A DNA stretch of 64,000 bases from Mariluticola halotolerans. Its GTDB lineage: Bacteria; Pseudomonadota; Alphaproteobacteria; Rhizobiales; Devosiaceae. Each line of letters starts with the position of its first letter. The first letter of the stretch is position 1. The stretch is taken from contig NZ_CP090960.1 in NCBI RefSeq assembly GCF_021611515.1, positions 248,001-312,000 on the forward strand, given 5' to 3'. The notes under the pieces are model-generated. The model was given only the letters and a program-made list of their open reading frames with translations. It was not told the DNA's origin and did not search any database. Made by a program: the position numbers and the translations under genes. This document shows, in pieces, positions 18,069 to 26,411 of the stretch.

Positions 18069-19378
18069 TTCTTGTTGTACTCCCGGACGGTCTCACCACC
18101 AAAAATCAGGCTCTGCGGATTGGAATTTACCCGTGACAGCAGCGTGTCGAGACGCCGCAGGGTAGCACGTGCATCAGCCGCGAGCGCCTGATATTCCGAA
18201 AGCCCCTGGCCTGTGAACCTGCCGAGACCGGTTGTGAGCAACTGGGTGCGGGTATCAAGGTTCTCGGCGAGAACCTGTACGGCAGCCGCAGCGGAGGTGA
18301 GCTGTTTGAACAGGCCTTCGCTGTCGGTGTCGCTGGTCATATTGTTGATATTGTCGACGATGGCGCTGACCTTGTCGACGGACTGGGCCAGCGTGGTGGA
18401 AACTTCCGTCATGTTGCTGAGGAAGGTATCCACGTTCTCGCTATTGTCTCCAAGTACGGTGGAGATGGAATCGAGATTGAGCACGAACTGGGCCAGGATG
18501 TCGGGATCGAGAGAATCTGTGACGGCCTGGAAGCGCATGATGATGTCACTGACCTGCTCTGAGGATTTGCTGAGGCTGGCGGACAGGGTGGTCGCATCGG
18601 TGAAGAAGACATCCACTTTATCGGTGTTCCGGGACACAGCTTCTGTGAAGCTGGACACGTCATCGACGATTTTTGCGACCGAGCCGGGCTTTACGTCACC
18701 CAAAAGTCCGCGCACCTGAACCGAAAGCTGGCGCAGTTCGCCGGCGAGGGGACCGATTTCCTTGCCTGCGTCTGAAAGGCTGGCGAGAAATGCCTCGACG
18801 CCTGTGGCGTTGGATGCGAGGGCAGCGCTGAAGGATTCGATATTGGCAAGGGTTGCCGTTGCCACCGGCTCATTGACATCAAGGAAGTTGTTCAGACGGT
18901 CAAAGGTGGCGCTGGCACCACTAATCGTGTCGCGCAATCCATCGACCAGTGACTGGAAATCCGATTTGTCGGCGACGATGGTGGCAATTTTTTCGCCTTC
19001 GGGGGGCAGCAAATCGGCCGCGCCGGGCGTGCCGCCGGTCAACTGAACAAAGGCGATGCCGGTCAGGCCCTGAAATTCAAGGATGACGCGTGTATCAACC
19101 TTTACCGGTGCTGTATTGCTGACTTCGATACGGCTGACGACTTTGCCGGGATCATCGGGGTCGATTGCCAGATCGCGGACCTGGCCGACCTTGATGCCGT
19201 TGAACAATACATCGGTGCCCGCGCTCAATCCTGTCACGGTACCGGTGAAAATGATGCGGTACTGCTTGGTCTCCACCTTGGAATCGAACAGGGCGAACCA
19301 GTAAATGAAGGCGGCGGCGAGTACGAAGGTGAGAATTGAGATCACCCCGATCAGCGCATAATTGGCTTTGCTCTCCAT
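18065..19378 (-). CDS. MCE-domain lipid transport protein (MlaD family)
   Basis: 437 residues. One N-terminal membrane anchor (ALIGVISILTFVLAAAFIYWFALF) is followed by a single MCE domain at about residues 38-115 (YRIIFTGTVTGLSAGTDVLF, ILEFQGLTGIAFVQLTGG). A long helical, coiled-coil-like tail rich in V, S, D and L follows, about 300 residues. Start ATG 19378 has GGAGAA eight bases upstream; the longer frame from 19462 runs into the ATPase gene. It is the periplasmic lipid-binding component of the inner-membrane complex. The long tail is much larger than E. coli MlaD and resembles tunnel-forming MCE proteins. Confidence 0.88.
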   Translation of the reverse strand: MESKANYALIGVISILTFVLAAAFIYWFALFDSKVETKQYRIIFTGTVTGLSAGTDVLFNGIKVGQVRDLAIDPDDPGKVVSRIEVSNTAPVKVDTRVILEFQGLTGIAFVQLTGGTPGAADLLPPEGEKIATIVADKSDFQSLVDGLRDTISGASATFDRLNNFLDVNEPVATATLANIESFSAALASNATGVEAFLASLSDAGKEIGPLAGELRQLSVQVRGLLGDVKPGSVAKIVDDVSSFTEAVSRNTDKVDVFFTDATTLSASLSKSSEQVSDIIMRFQAVTDSLDPDILAQFVLNLDSISTVLGDNSENVDTFLSNMTEVSTTLAQSVDKVSAIVDNINNMTSDTDSEGLFKQLTSAAAAVQVLAENLDTRTQLLTTGLGRFTGQGLSEYQALAADARATLRRLDTLLSRVNSNPQSLIFGGETVREYNKK

Positions 19379-19382
19379 AAAC

Positions 19383-20156
19383 CTATTCTCCCAGACGGCG
19401 GGCGCGGGGCCCACCGAAATATTCTTTGATCCAAGGGTGGTCATTGACCCGCACTTCGGCAAGGGTTCCCTGACATAAAACCTTGCCTTTGGACATCGCG
19501 ATTATATGGTCGCAGATGGCGCCAAGGCTGTCGAGGTCGTGGGTAATCATCATAACTGTGAGGTCGAGCGCGTTGCGCAGGTCCAGCACGAGGTCGTCAA
19601 ACGCGGCAGCGCCAATGGGATCGAGGCCGGCAGTGGGTTCGTCCAGGAACAACACTTTCGGATCGAGGGCCAGCGCGCGCGCGAGGGCGGCGCGCTTGAT
19701 CATGCCGCCGGAAAGCTCTGATGGGCGCAAATCACCTGCGGTGCGTGGCAGCCCCGCCATATCGATTTTGGCGTAGGCTGCGCGGCGCATCAAGACGGGA
19801 TCAATATTCAGGTGTTCGCGCATGGGTGCCTCAACATTCTCCAGCACCGAGAGTGAGGAAAACAGCGCGCCCTGCTGGAACAACACACCCAATTCGCGCC
19901 GGAGGCTACGCATGCCGTTGACCCCCAACTCTGCGGGGTTGCGACCAAGGATGTTGATACTGCCAGCAGCAAACGGGACAAGGCCCAGAATGGAGCGCAT
20001 GGCGACGGTCTTGCCGCAGCCAGACGGACCGATGACCCCGGCGACAGCGCCACGGGGAATGTCAAAACCCAGCGCATCGAGGACCCGCTTCTCGCCGAAG
20101 CTGACCTCGAGGTCTTTTACCGAAATTGCGGCCTGTTTGCCGTCCACATTACTCAA
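19383..20156 (-). CDS. ABC transporter ATPase of Mla/MCE type
   Basis: 257 residues with Walker A GPSGCGKT, Q-loop LFQQGALFSSLSV, signature LSGGMIKRAALARAL, Walker B VLFLDEPTAGLDPIG and H-loop ITHDLDSL. The signature variant LSGGM and the FQQGALF segment are typical of MlaF-like lipid transport ATPases. It overlaps the permease gene by four bases and is followed four bases later by the MCE gene. It powers phospholipid movement between membranes; direction is not decidable here. Confidence 0.93.
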   Translation of the reverse strand: MSNVDGKQAAISVKDLEVSFGEKRVLDALGFDIPRGAVAGVIGPSGCGKTVAMRSILGLVPFAAGSINILGRNPAELGVNGMRSLRRELGVLFQQGALFSSLSVLENVEAPMREHLNIDPVLMRRAAYAKIDMAGLPRTAGDLRPSELSGGMIKRAALARALALDPKVLFLDEPTAGLDPIGAAAFDDLVLDLRNALDLTVMMITHDLDSLGAICDHIIAMSKGKVLCQGTLAEVRVNDHPWIKEYFGGPRARRLGE

Positions 20157-21283
20157 AATCCGATCGCCTCAAAGAAAATGGCGAAGATGCCGTCGATGAC
20201 AATGACCATGAAGATCGATTTGACCACGGAGGCAGTGGTGTGCTTGCCAAGGGATTGGGTGGAACCTGAAACGCGCAAGCCCTCGCTGGCGGCGATGACA
20301 GCAATTGCAAAAGCCATGAAGGGGGCCTTGATCATGCCGACGGCAATGATGTGCAGGTTGACGACGTCGTTAAGGCGCATCGCGAAATTTTCCAGCGATA
20401 TGCCGCCTGAAATGCGGGCAACGAGTGCTGCGCCCGCAATGCCGGCAATGGCCCCGATCAACCCGAGCGCGGGCAGGCCGGCGACCAGGGCAATGACCCG
20501 GGGCATGATGACTGCGCGATAGGTGTCGAGCCCCATGATTTCGAGCGCGTCTATTTCCTCGCGCATTTTCATCGAACCGATTTCGGCAGTAATGGCGGAG
20601 CCGGAGCGGCCAGCGACCATGATGGCGGCGAGCAGAATGCCGACTTCGCGCAGCATCAATATGCCACCCAGATCGACGACAAAGACTGTCGCGCCGAAAT
20701 TACGCAACTGGGCAATTGATTGCTGGGTGAGAATGATGCCAACGACGAGGCAGATCAGCGCGACAATGGGGATGGCGCGCAGGACCGTATCGAGAAACTG
20801 GTTGGCGATGGCGGCAGGCCTGATGGGACCGCGCAGGGTGACGAGCTTGAAGGCTGACCAGAGAATGTGCCCCTGTACCTCGGCGATGTCTTCTGCATCG
20901 AGAGCCGCTTCCACGACGATCTTGCCCACGGCGCCGACCGGCTTGCTCAGATCGACATCGTGATGATCTTCGTGGGTTATGGCGTAACGTTTCAGATCAT
21001 CGACAAGACGCGCATGCTTTGGCGCAACGCCGCTAATGCTGGTCTCCCGCTCTTCCTGATGCAGGTCCTCAACCAGTTCGGCGAGGGCTGCTGCGCCGAA
21101 AGTGTCCATTTCATCAAGTTGCGAGAGGTCGAAATCGATGGTGCCGGCCTTGCCAAGGCTATCCGGGGTGAATGCCGGGCGATGCCATTGCAGCGCGTCC
21201 GCCGTCCAAAGACCGGTGAGGGTGACGATTCCCGCATCCGAGATGCTGAGCGCTGGCGCTGTTTGTGTCTTGGCGCTGGGCAT
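20153..21283 (-). CDS. STAS-MlaE fusion permease of the MCE system
   Basis: 376 residues. The first ~115 residues form a STAS-like domain (GTIDFDLSQLDEMDTFGAAALAELVEDL), then an MlaE permease with about five membrane segments (AIPIVALICLVVGIILTQQ, REVGILLAAIMVAGRSGSAITAEIGSMK, EEIDALEIMG). In E. coli the STAS protein MlaB is separate, but in alphaproteobacteria the fusion is common. It is the first gene of the four-gene operon permease-ATPase-MCE-lipoprotein, transcribed from the 220-base region to its right. Confidence 0.93.
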   Translation of the reverse strand: MPSAKTQTAPALSISDAGIVTLTGLWTADALQWHRPAFTPDSLGKAGTIDFDLSQLDEMDTFGAAALAELVEDLHQEERETSISGVAPKHARLVDDLKRYAITHEDHHDVDLSKPVGAVGKIVVEAALDAEDIAEVQGHILWSAFKLVTLRGPIRPAAIANQFLDTVLRAIPIVALICLVVGIILTQQSIAQLRNFGATVFVVDLGGILMLREVGILLAAIMVAGRSGSAITAEIGSMKMREEIDALEIMGLDTYRAVIMPRVIALVAGLPALGLIGAIAGIAGAALVARISGGISLENFAMRLNDVVNLHIIAVGMIKAPFMAFAIAVIAASEGLRVSGSTQSLGKHTTASVVKSIFMVIVIDGIFAIFFEAIGF

Positions 21284-21503
21284 TATCCCTGGAATCTCTC
21301 ATGCGTCATGGCCGGTACCTGAAACCTGTATTTGAAATGATTCCAATAACAGCAGTTTTGTTTATTAGCACGAGCTGCAAAACATGCATAATTGAGTTGC
21401 GGCTTGTTCATGCCGAATATGATGCTTTTACAAAAGTTTTTGGGTGTTGTTTGTTGATCGTTACGGGCCAGGCGCATCGATGTTTCCGTGCGGCGGGACG
21501 TGC

Positions 21504-22214
21504 TCACGCAGGCCGGGCAGATTTGCGGCCATCTGCGAGCAGAAACAGACGGTTCGGATCAACGACAGTGACCTTTTGGCGGCCGCTTTTGACCAGACGA
21601 TCGCCTTCCCAGCTGCTGAGCAGGCGGCTGACCGTGTGCAAAGTGGTGCCGGTCATCTCAGCGATATCCTGACGGGAAATCGGAAAATCAATCAGGATGC
21701 CCTCATCGGTCTTGCGGCCATTCTGGTCCGTCAGGCGGAGGAGCGCGCGGGCGATGCGGCGTTCAACCTGCTCGGTGGTCATTTCCACGATCCGGTCGAG
21801 GCTTTCTGTTAGCCGTGCGCCGATTTCGCGACTGGCATTGATGCTGAAATTTGGTATTTTCTCGGCCAGTTCAGTCCAAAAATCCATGGGCCAGAACAGG
21901 ACGATGCAGTCCGTCACGGCGATGGCGCTGGCAGGGTAGGTTTTCCGGCCGATGGCCTGGGCAATGCCGATCGGATCGCCTATCGCAAAATAGCGCACGG
22001 TCACCTGTTCACCATCGGGTGTGGTGCGCACAGCCCGGACATGACCATCGAGTATCAGAAAGAAAGACGTGGCCTCGGCGTCTTGCGTGAAAACGGGTTG
22101 GCCGTGAGACACCAGACGCGAATGGGCGTTGGCAACGATCCAGTGCAGTTGCTCTGTCGTGACACCTTCAAACAAAGAAAAATCCGCGATGAGAGAGGCA
22201 TCGATATTGTGCAT
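21504..22214 (-). CDS. nnrR: Crp/Fnr-family regulator, NnrR-like
   Basis: 236 residues. A cyclic-nucleotide-binding-type beta roll is followed by a helix-turn-helix (SRQDIAEMTGTTLHTVSRLLSSWEGDRLV). The TGTTLHTVSRLLS recognition helix is the form I know from NnrR proteins of alphaproteobacterial denitrifiers. There is no N-terminal cysteine cluster, so it does not carry an FNR-type Fe-S centre; NnrR responds to nitric oxide. The start is ATG 22214. An open frame continues to 22823, but that part is antisense to the pseudoazurin gene. It is divergent from pseudoazurin with a box at 22248-22261 between them, supporting control of nir genes. Confidence 0.82.
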   Translation of the reverse strand: MHNIDASLIADFSLFEGVTTEQLHWIVANAHSRLVSHGQPVFTQDAEATSFFLILDGHVRAVRTTPDGEQVTVRYFAIGDPIGIAQAIGRKTYPASAIAVTDCIVLFWPMDFWTELAEKIPNFSINASREIGARLTESLDRIVEMTTEQVERRIARALLRLTDQNGRKTDEGILIDFPISRQDIAEMTGTTLHTVSRLLSSWEGDRLVKSGRQKVTVVDPNRLFLLADGRKSARPA

Positions 22215-22247
22215 GGGGTTTACTCTTTGCCGCAATCTGCTGCGAGT

Positions 22248-22261
22248 TTGATTTAGCGCAA
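22248..22261. promoter_or_regulatory. FNR/NnrR-type box upstream of pseudoazurin
   Basis: TTGATTTAGCGCAA joins one FNR half-site (TTGAT) to an NnrR-like half-site (CGCAA) with a four-base centre. Its centre is about 80 bases ahead of the pseudoazurin ATG. TAGAAG at 22284-22289 lies where a class II promoter would place the -10 element. It also lies 34 bases from the nnrR start, so it could serve both genes. Confidence 0.65.
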
Positions 22262-22334
22262 TGTTGAACACTACCAGATGTCCTAGAAGCTGGCGACGGC
22301 ACGAAGCCGGATAAAATATCCAAGGAGCTTTCTG

Positions 22335-22787
22335 ATGAAACCCTATAAAATCGCCAGCAAAATTCTCGCTGTAACACTGACAGGTCTTTTGCTGACGGCA
22401 TCTGTTCAGGCGGCAGAGTTTGAGGTGCATATGCTCAACAAGGGCGCCAAGGGTGTTATGGTTTTCGAACCGGATTTTCTCAAGATTGCGCCTGGGGATA
22501 CGGTCAAGTTCATCCCGACCGACAAGGGCCATAATGCCGAAACCATCAAGGGCATGCTGCCGGATGGCGCTGTGCCATTCAAAAGCAAGATCAACGAAGA
22601 GTTTGATGTGACCTTTGATGTGGAGGGCGTTTACGGTGTGAAATGTCTGCCGCATTACGCCATGGGTATGGTGGCCTTGATTGAGGTTGGTGAGCCGGTG
22701 AATGCCGAAGCGGCTGCGGGTGTGCGGCAAGCGGGCAAGGCCAAGAAGGTTTTCGCCGAACTCTTTGAGCAGGTCGGTGCCGAGTAA
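22335..22787 (+). CDS. Pseudoazurin, type 1 copper electron carrier
   Basis: 150 residues with a signal peptide ([11 protein letters not shown], cleavage near residue 26). The four type 1 copper ligands are H66 (KGHNAE), C104, H107 and M112 ([10 protein letters not shown]). The spacings of 38, 3 and 5 residues are exactly those of pseudoazurin. It acts in the periplasm and passes electrons to copper nitrite reductase. The ATG follows AAGGAGC. It heads a plus-strand pair with nnrS and lies divergent from the nnrR-like gene, with nirK facing it 2.2 kb away. Confidence 0.95.
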   Translation: MKPYKIASKILAVTLTGLLLTASVQAAEFEVHMLNKGAKGVMVFEPDFLKIAPGDTVKFIPTDKGHNAETIKGMLPDGAVPFKSKINEEFDVTFDVEGVYGVKCLPHYAMGMVALIEVGEPVNAEAAAGVRQAGKAKKVFAELFEQVGAE

Positions 22788-22840
22788 AGACAATATGTAA
22801 TCGTGGGGTGCGGGCGTTATCATGATGCCCGGCCTCCTTG

Positions 22841-24037
22841 ATGGTGGTGCTTATGCCTATACCGCGTTTGCAAGACTGGTCGGGTCCGGCTCTGCTCAGC
22901 TATGGGTTTCGGCCATTTTTTCTGTTGGGCGCCTTCTGGGCCGCGTGCTCGGTTCTGCTTTGGGTGGTGGCTTATATCGGCGGGTTTTCCTTTGGAAATT
23001 TTGCCAATCTCGACTGGCATATCCATGAAATGATTTTCGGGTTTGCAGCCGCCATTATTGGCGGCTTTTTGCTGACTTCAATTCCCAACTGGACGGGGCG
23101 GCTGCCGGTGCAGGGCTGGCCATTGGCGGTGCTGGTTGTGTTGTGGCTTGCGGGGCGTGTGGTGATGCTGATGCCGACGGTGCTCGGGGTGTGGCCGACT
23201 GCCTTGATTGATATGAGCTTTCTCGTCGCATTGGCATTGGCTGCCGGTATTGAAATTGTGGCGGGCCGGAACTGGCGGAACCTGAAAACGGTTCTGGTGC
23301 TTGGGGTCCTGGTGCTGGCCAATGCGGGATTTCATATGGAGATTGCGCTTTATGGCCAGGCTGACATTGCGTGGCGGGCCGGCCTGTCGGCGGTGCTTGT
23401 ACTGATCATGATTGTCGGGGGGCGGATTATTCCCAGCTTTACCCGTAACTGGCTGGCCCGTAACCAGGCGTCTCGTTTGCCGGTGCCGTTCAATAGAGGG
23501 GATGTCGCCAGCATACTGGTTGCGGTGGGGGCGTTCGCGCTGTGGAGTGTGTTGCCGCTGCACTGGCTGACCGGCGTGGTGATGCTGCTGGCGGGTTTGA
23601 TGCAGATCTGGCGATTATCGCGCTGGGCCGGGCTTGGCGCGTGGCGTGAGCCGCTGGTGCTGGTGTTGCACGTGGCCTTTGCGTTTTTGCCCTTCGGGAT
23701 GTTGCTGGTTGCCGCGACGGTATTCCTGCCTGATTTTATCTATCCGGCAGCGGCGGTACATGCCTTTGCTGCCGGGGCGCTGGGGGTAATGACGCTGGCG
23801 GTGATGACCCGGGCTTCGCTTGGGCATACCGGGCGGAAATTGCGCGCCGGTTTCGGGACATGTGCGATTTATGTACTGGTGGTTCTGGGCGCGCTGGTGC
23901 GTGTTGCGGCTGCAACCCAGTGGGCTGGCGATATGAGCCATATGCTTTTGGAAGTTGCGACGGTGTTCTGGGTTCTGGGGTTTGGTTTGTTTGTCGCCGT
24001 TTATGGCCCGGCGCTGTTGCAGAAACGGATCAATTGA
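22841..24037 (+). CDS. nnrS: NnrS-family haem-copper membrane protein
   Basis: About 398 residues with roughly 12 membrane segments. NnrS family stretches are SYGFRPFFLLGAFWA, DWHIHEMIFGFAAAIIGGFLLTSIPNWTGR, GGRIIPSFTRNWL and AFAAGALGVMTLAVMTRASLGHTGR. NnrS helps cells tolerate nitric oxide during denitrification and is typically NnrR-regulated. The start is uncertain: ATG 22841 or ATG 22853, neither with a strong ribosome binding site. It lies 53 bases after pseudoazurin, probably cotranscribed, and converges on nirV with a four-base gap. Confidence 0.92.
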   Translation: MVVLMPIPRLQDWSGPALLSYGFRPFFLLGAFWAACSVLLWVVAYIGGFSFGNFANLDWHIHEMIFGFAAAIIGGFLLTSIPNWTGRLPVQGWPLAVLVVLWLAGRVVMLMPTVLGVWPTALIDMSFLVALALAAGIEIVAGRNWRNLKTVLVLGVLVLANAGFHMEIALYGQADIAWRAGLSAVLVLIMIVGGRIIPSFTRNWLARNQASRLPVPFNRGDVASILVAVGAFALWSVLPLHWLTGVVMLLAGLMQIWRLSRWAGLGAWREPLVLVLHVAFAFLPFGMLLVAATVFLPDFIYPAAAVHAFAAGALGVMTLAVMTRASLGHTGRKLRAGFGTCAIYVLVVLGALVRVAAATQWAGDMSHMLLEVATVFWVLGFGLFVAVYGPALLQKRIN

Positions 24038-24041
24038 GCCT

Positions 24042-24941
24042 TCAGCTTCTTTGGCCTTGCAGCCATTGGGTGAGCCGGGTCAAAGGCCCGCCATCGGTGG
24101 GTGCGCGGACCAGACGAAACCCCAGATTGGCCGGGGGCACGCCAACCGAACAGCCACCGGACCGGGCATCCTTTATGAATGCGCTGATATAGGCGGTGTG
24201 ACGGCCTGCCACGACATGCACGCCACAATTCTCGAGCCGGTTCTGGACATTTCCCTGAGCATCGACCCAAAGGCGTTCGTAGCAGGTATCGGTCCATTCC
24301 CACACATTGCCGGCCATGTCGGCAATGCCGTGGGTGTTTTCGCCAAAACTGCCCAAGGGGCGTGGCGCTGGGTCAATGTCGGCTGAACGTTCCTTGACGT
24401 CGCGATAATCGGCCAGCCAGCGTTCCGCCGGATTGTCGGGATTGTCATCGATGGTTTCGACGCCGACATAGCGTTCGGCGGCGGCCACAACCCATTCCTG
24501 ATCCGTTGGCAATCGCCAGACCTGACCAGTTTTGGCGCTGAACCATTTGGCATAGGCGGTAGCGTCCAGAAAGCTGACGCCGGTGACGGGCCGGTTGGGG
24601 GAGGTGTTGGCGCGTTTGTCGACCGGCCCACAAGCGCCTTCCGCAATGCAGAGAGCATAGTCATTTGTGCTGACCTGATATTTCATGATGGTCAGGCGTG
24701 CTGACAGCAGGTTCGTCGGCGGGGCGGCTATATTCCGGCCATCGTATAGTCGGAGCCCGGTGGGGTGATAATCATAATGGCGGGGGCTGATATAGACGGT
24801 TTCGGGAATGAGGATATCGGTGTTTGCCACAAGACTGGGTGATGAGAATGTGGTCATGGAGAATATGACTACTGATAGTCCCGCCAGAATGCTCGCTGGC
24901 AAGGCTATGGAAATCAACGATAAAAGAGCGCGCCCGGTCAT
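24042..24941 (-). CDS. nirV: Formylglycine-generating-enzyme-like protein NirV
   Basis: 299 residues with an N-terminal membrane or signal segment (LLSLISIALPASILAGLSVVIF). An FGE-sulfatase domain follows, with motifs MKYQVSTNDYALC, RPVTGVSFLDATAYAKWFSAKTGQVWRLPTDQEWVVAA, HGIADMAGNVWEWTDTCY and NLGFRLVRA. In denitrifiers this family member lies directly after nirK and is called NirV; its biochemical role is not settled. The position 78 bases downstream of nirK supports the name. A strong hairpin separates the two genes, which may give nirV lower expression. Confidence 0.88.
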   Translation of the reverse strand: MTGRALLSLISIALPASILAGLSVVIFSMTTFSSPSLVANTDILIPETVYISPRHYDYHPTGLRLYDGRNIAAPPTNLLSARLTIMKYQVSTNDYALCIAEGACGPVDKRANTSPNRPVTGVSFLDATAYAKWFSAKTGQVWRLPTDQEWVVAAAERYVGVETIDDNPDNPAERWLADYRDVKERSADIDPAPRPLGSFGENTHGIADMAGNVWEWTDTCYERLWVDAQGNVQNRLENCGVHVVAGRHTAYISAFIKDARSGGCSVGVPPANLGFRLVRAPTDGGPLTRLTQWLQGQRS

Positions 24942-24966
24942 GACAGATATTGCCTCGCTTGAGAAT

Positions 24967-24998
24967 ACGGCCCAGCCTTTAGGGAAAGGCCGGGCCGT
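24967..24998 (-). terminator. Intercistronic hairpin between nirK and nirV
   Basis: Fourteen base pairs with one G-U pair (on the plus strand ACGGCCCAGCCTTT / AAAGGCCGGGCCGT, loop AGGG) lie just downstream of nirK. No T run follows in the nirK direction, so this may be a partial terminator or a stabiliser of the nirK 3' end. Confidence 0.5.
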
Positions 24999-25019
24999 TG
25001 CACATCAGTCAGGCATTGC

Positions 25020-26129
25020 CTATTCGATGGGGGCAGGTGCCGAGACCTGGGTCATGAGCGTGTCGTTCCATTCGCCCTCGACCTCGAAATGTGCGGTGGC
25101 ACCCAGTTCAACAGCCTCAATGAGGTTGTGGTTCACATAGGCGTAGATGCCCGGCTGCAGGAAGGTATAGAGCGCCGCGCCTGCCGAGCCGCCGCGGATG
25201 AACCAGGTTTCCAGATCCTTTTCCGGCGGGTTGTTGAATTTGCCGGTTTCCCAGACGAGATCGCCATGCCCGCCGATCAGATGCGGGCGGGTGTCGCGAT
25301 TGGCCTGCGAATGGACGATGAGAACCGTCTCGCCGACTTTCGATGTCAGGGCATTCTCGCCTGTCAGGGCACCGACCGCGCCGTTGAACACTTCATGGGT
25401 CGGGGTGAGCGTGCGCATGACCTCGAGCATATCGGCATAGTTCTCGCCCGGACTGTCATAGGAGATATAATTTCCGTCTGCATCGCGAGGGATGTAGAAA
25501 TCCTGCTCACCGACATAATAGACCTTGTCATAGGTGACCGGATTGCCTTTTTCGTCCTTCAGGCCCTCGCGCGGCAGCACCATGATGGCACCGTTCATGC
25601 CTGACACCACATGCCAAGGGATCATCGAACCGCCGGGCGCGCAGTGATAAACGAATGTGCCCGGCCGCGTGGCCTGGAAACGCAAGACGACCTGCTCCCC
25701 GGGATTGACCAGCGTGAGTTCGCCGCCACCCAGGGCACCTGTTGCAGCGTGGAAATCGATATTGTGCTGCAAGGTATTGGTTTCCGGGTTGATCAGGGTC
25801 AGTTCCACAAAGTCACCTTCATGGACCACCATCAGGGGGCCGGGCACCGAACCGTTAAAGGTCATGGCCTGAATGGTCGCGCCGTCATCATCGATAACGA
25901 GTTGTTTTTCCTCGATGATCATTTCGAACTCGATCACCTTGGGCCCTTCATTGGTGGCCTGTGTGTGTTCGTGAACAAAGGGCGGGGCGACCAGTTTGAC
26001 CTTTTCACGGGTTAAAGTGGCGATATCGACGTCGCTGGCCAGTGCCGCGCTGGATGGGAATATACCAGCTCCAGCAAGGACAATGGCGGCGGTGGCTGTA
26101 CCCAATAAAGCGTTACGTCGGGTGATCAT
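25020..26129 (-). CDS. nirK: Copper-containing nitrite reductase
   Basis: 369 residues with a Tat signal ([10 protein letters not shown], twin arginine at 4-5). Copper ligands and catalytic residues are in place: H122, D125 and H127 in [12 protein letters not shown]162 and C163 in VYHCAPGG, H173 in MIPWHV, M178 in SGMNG, later RPHLIGGHG and the final VNHNL. The spacing of [12 protein letters not shown] is that of class I NirK. It reduces nitrite to nitric oxide in the periplasm, with pseudoazurin (22335-22787) as the likely electron donor. It has its own promoter with an FNR/NnrR box at 26198-26211 and lies downstream of ccoS. Confidence 0.97.
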   Translation of the reverse strand: MITRRNALLGTATAAIVLAGAGIFPSSAALASDVDIATLTREKVKLVAPPFVHEHTQATNEGPKVIEFEMIIEEKQLVIDDDGATIQAMTFNGSVPGPLMVVHEGDFVELTLINPETNTLQHNIDFHAATGALGGGELTLVNPGEQVVLRFQATRPGTFVYHCAPGGSMIPWHVVSGMNGAIMVLPREGLKDEKGNPVTYDKVYYVGEQDFYIPRDADGNYISYDSPGENYADMLEVMRTLTPTHEVFNGAVGALTGENALTSKVGETVLIVHSQANRDTRPHLIGGHGDLVWETGKFNNPPEKDLETWFIRGGSAGAALYTFLQPGIYAYVNHNLIEAVELGATAHFEVEGEWNDTLMTQVSAPAPIE

Positions 26130-26197
26130 GATATTCTCCTTGTGTGCGCTGGTTTAACCAGACATCAGGAGAATATTCGGTTGCCTGAATTAGTTCT

Positions 26198-26211
26198 TTG
26201 TTCTGGATCAA
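26198..26211 (-). promoter_or_regulatory. FNR/NnrR-type box upstream of nirK
   Basis: On the minus strand TTGATCCAGAACAA, with one perfect FNR half-site and a degenerate second (AACAA). Its centre is about 75 bases ahead of the nirK ATG. TATTCT at 26175-26170 on the minus strand sits at the distance expected for the -10 of a class II FNR promoter. Confidence 0.65.
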
Positions 26212-26234
26212 CCTATTGTGATTAAATAATAAAA

Positions 26235-26411
26235 TCAGATTTTTGTGTCGGCTTTTGCAGGCGCTTTTTCCGGCTCGTCATCGTCAAGAATTCTCAAGCC
26301 TGCCCCTTCCATATCGTCATACTGGCCGGATTTCAGCGACCAGAGAAATGCCCCCAGCCCGAGCGCGCCGAGGAAAAGGGCGATGGGAATGAGAAACAGG
26401 ACGGAACTCAT
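26235..26411 (-). CDS. ccoS: cbb3 oxidase assembly protein CcoS
   Basis: A 58-residue protein with one membrane segment (LFLIPIALFLGALGLGAFLW) followed by SGQYDDMEGAGLRIL, the CcoS signature (GQFDDLEGxxxRIL), and a charged tail. CcoS is needed to insert cofactors into the cbb3 oxidase. The ATG overlaps the ccoI stop by four bases. It is short enough to be missed by length cut-offs. It closes the ccoGHIS operon, about 105 bases ahead of nirK. Confidence 0.93.
   Translation of the reverse strand: MSSVLFLIPIALFLGALGLGAFLWSLKSGQYDDMEGAGLRILDDDEPEKAPAKADTKI

Noticed and set aside
22215-22823. N-terminal extension of the nnrR-like reading frame
   Set aside because: It lies opposite the pseudoazurin gene and shows no homology; the Crp/Fnr fold begins at ATG 22214.
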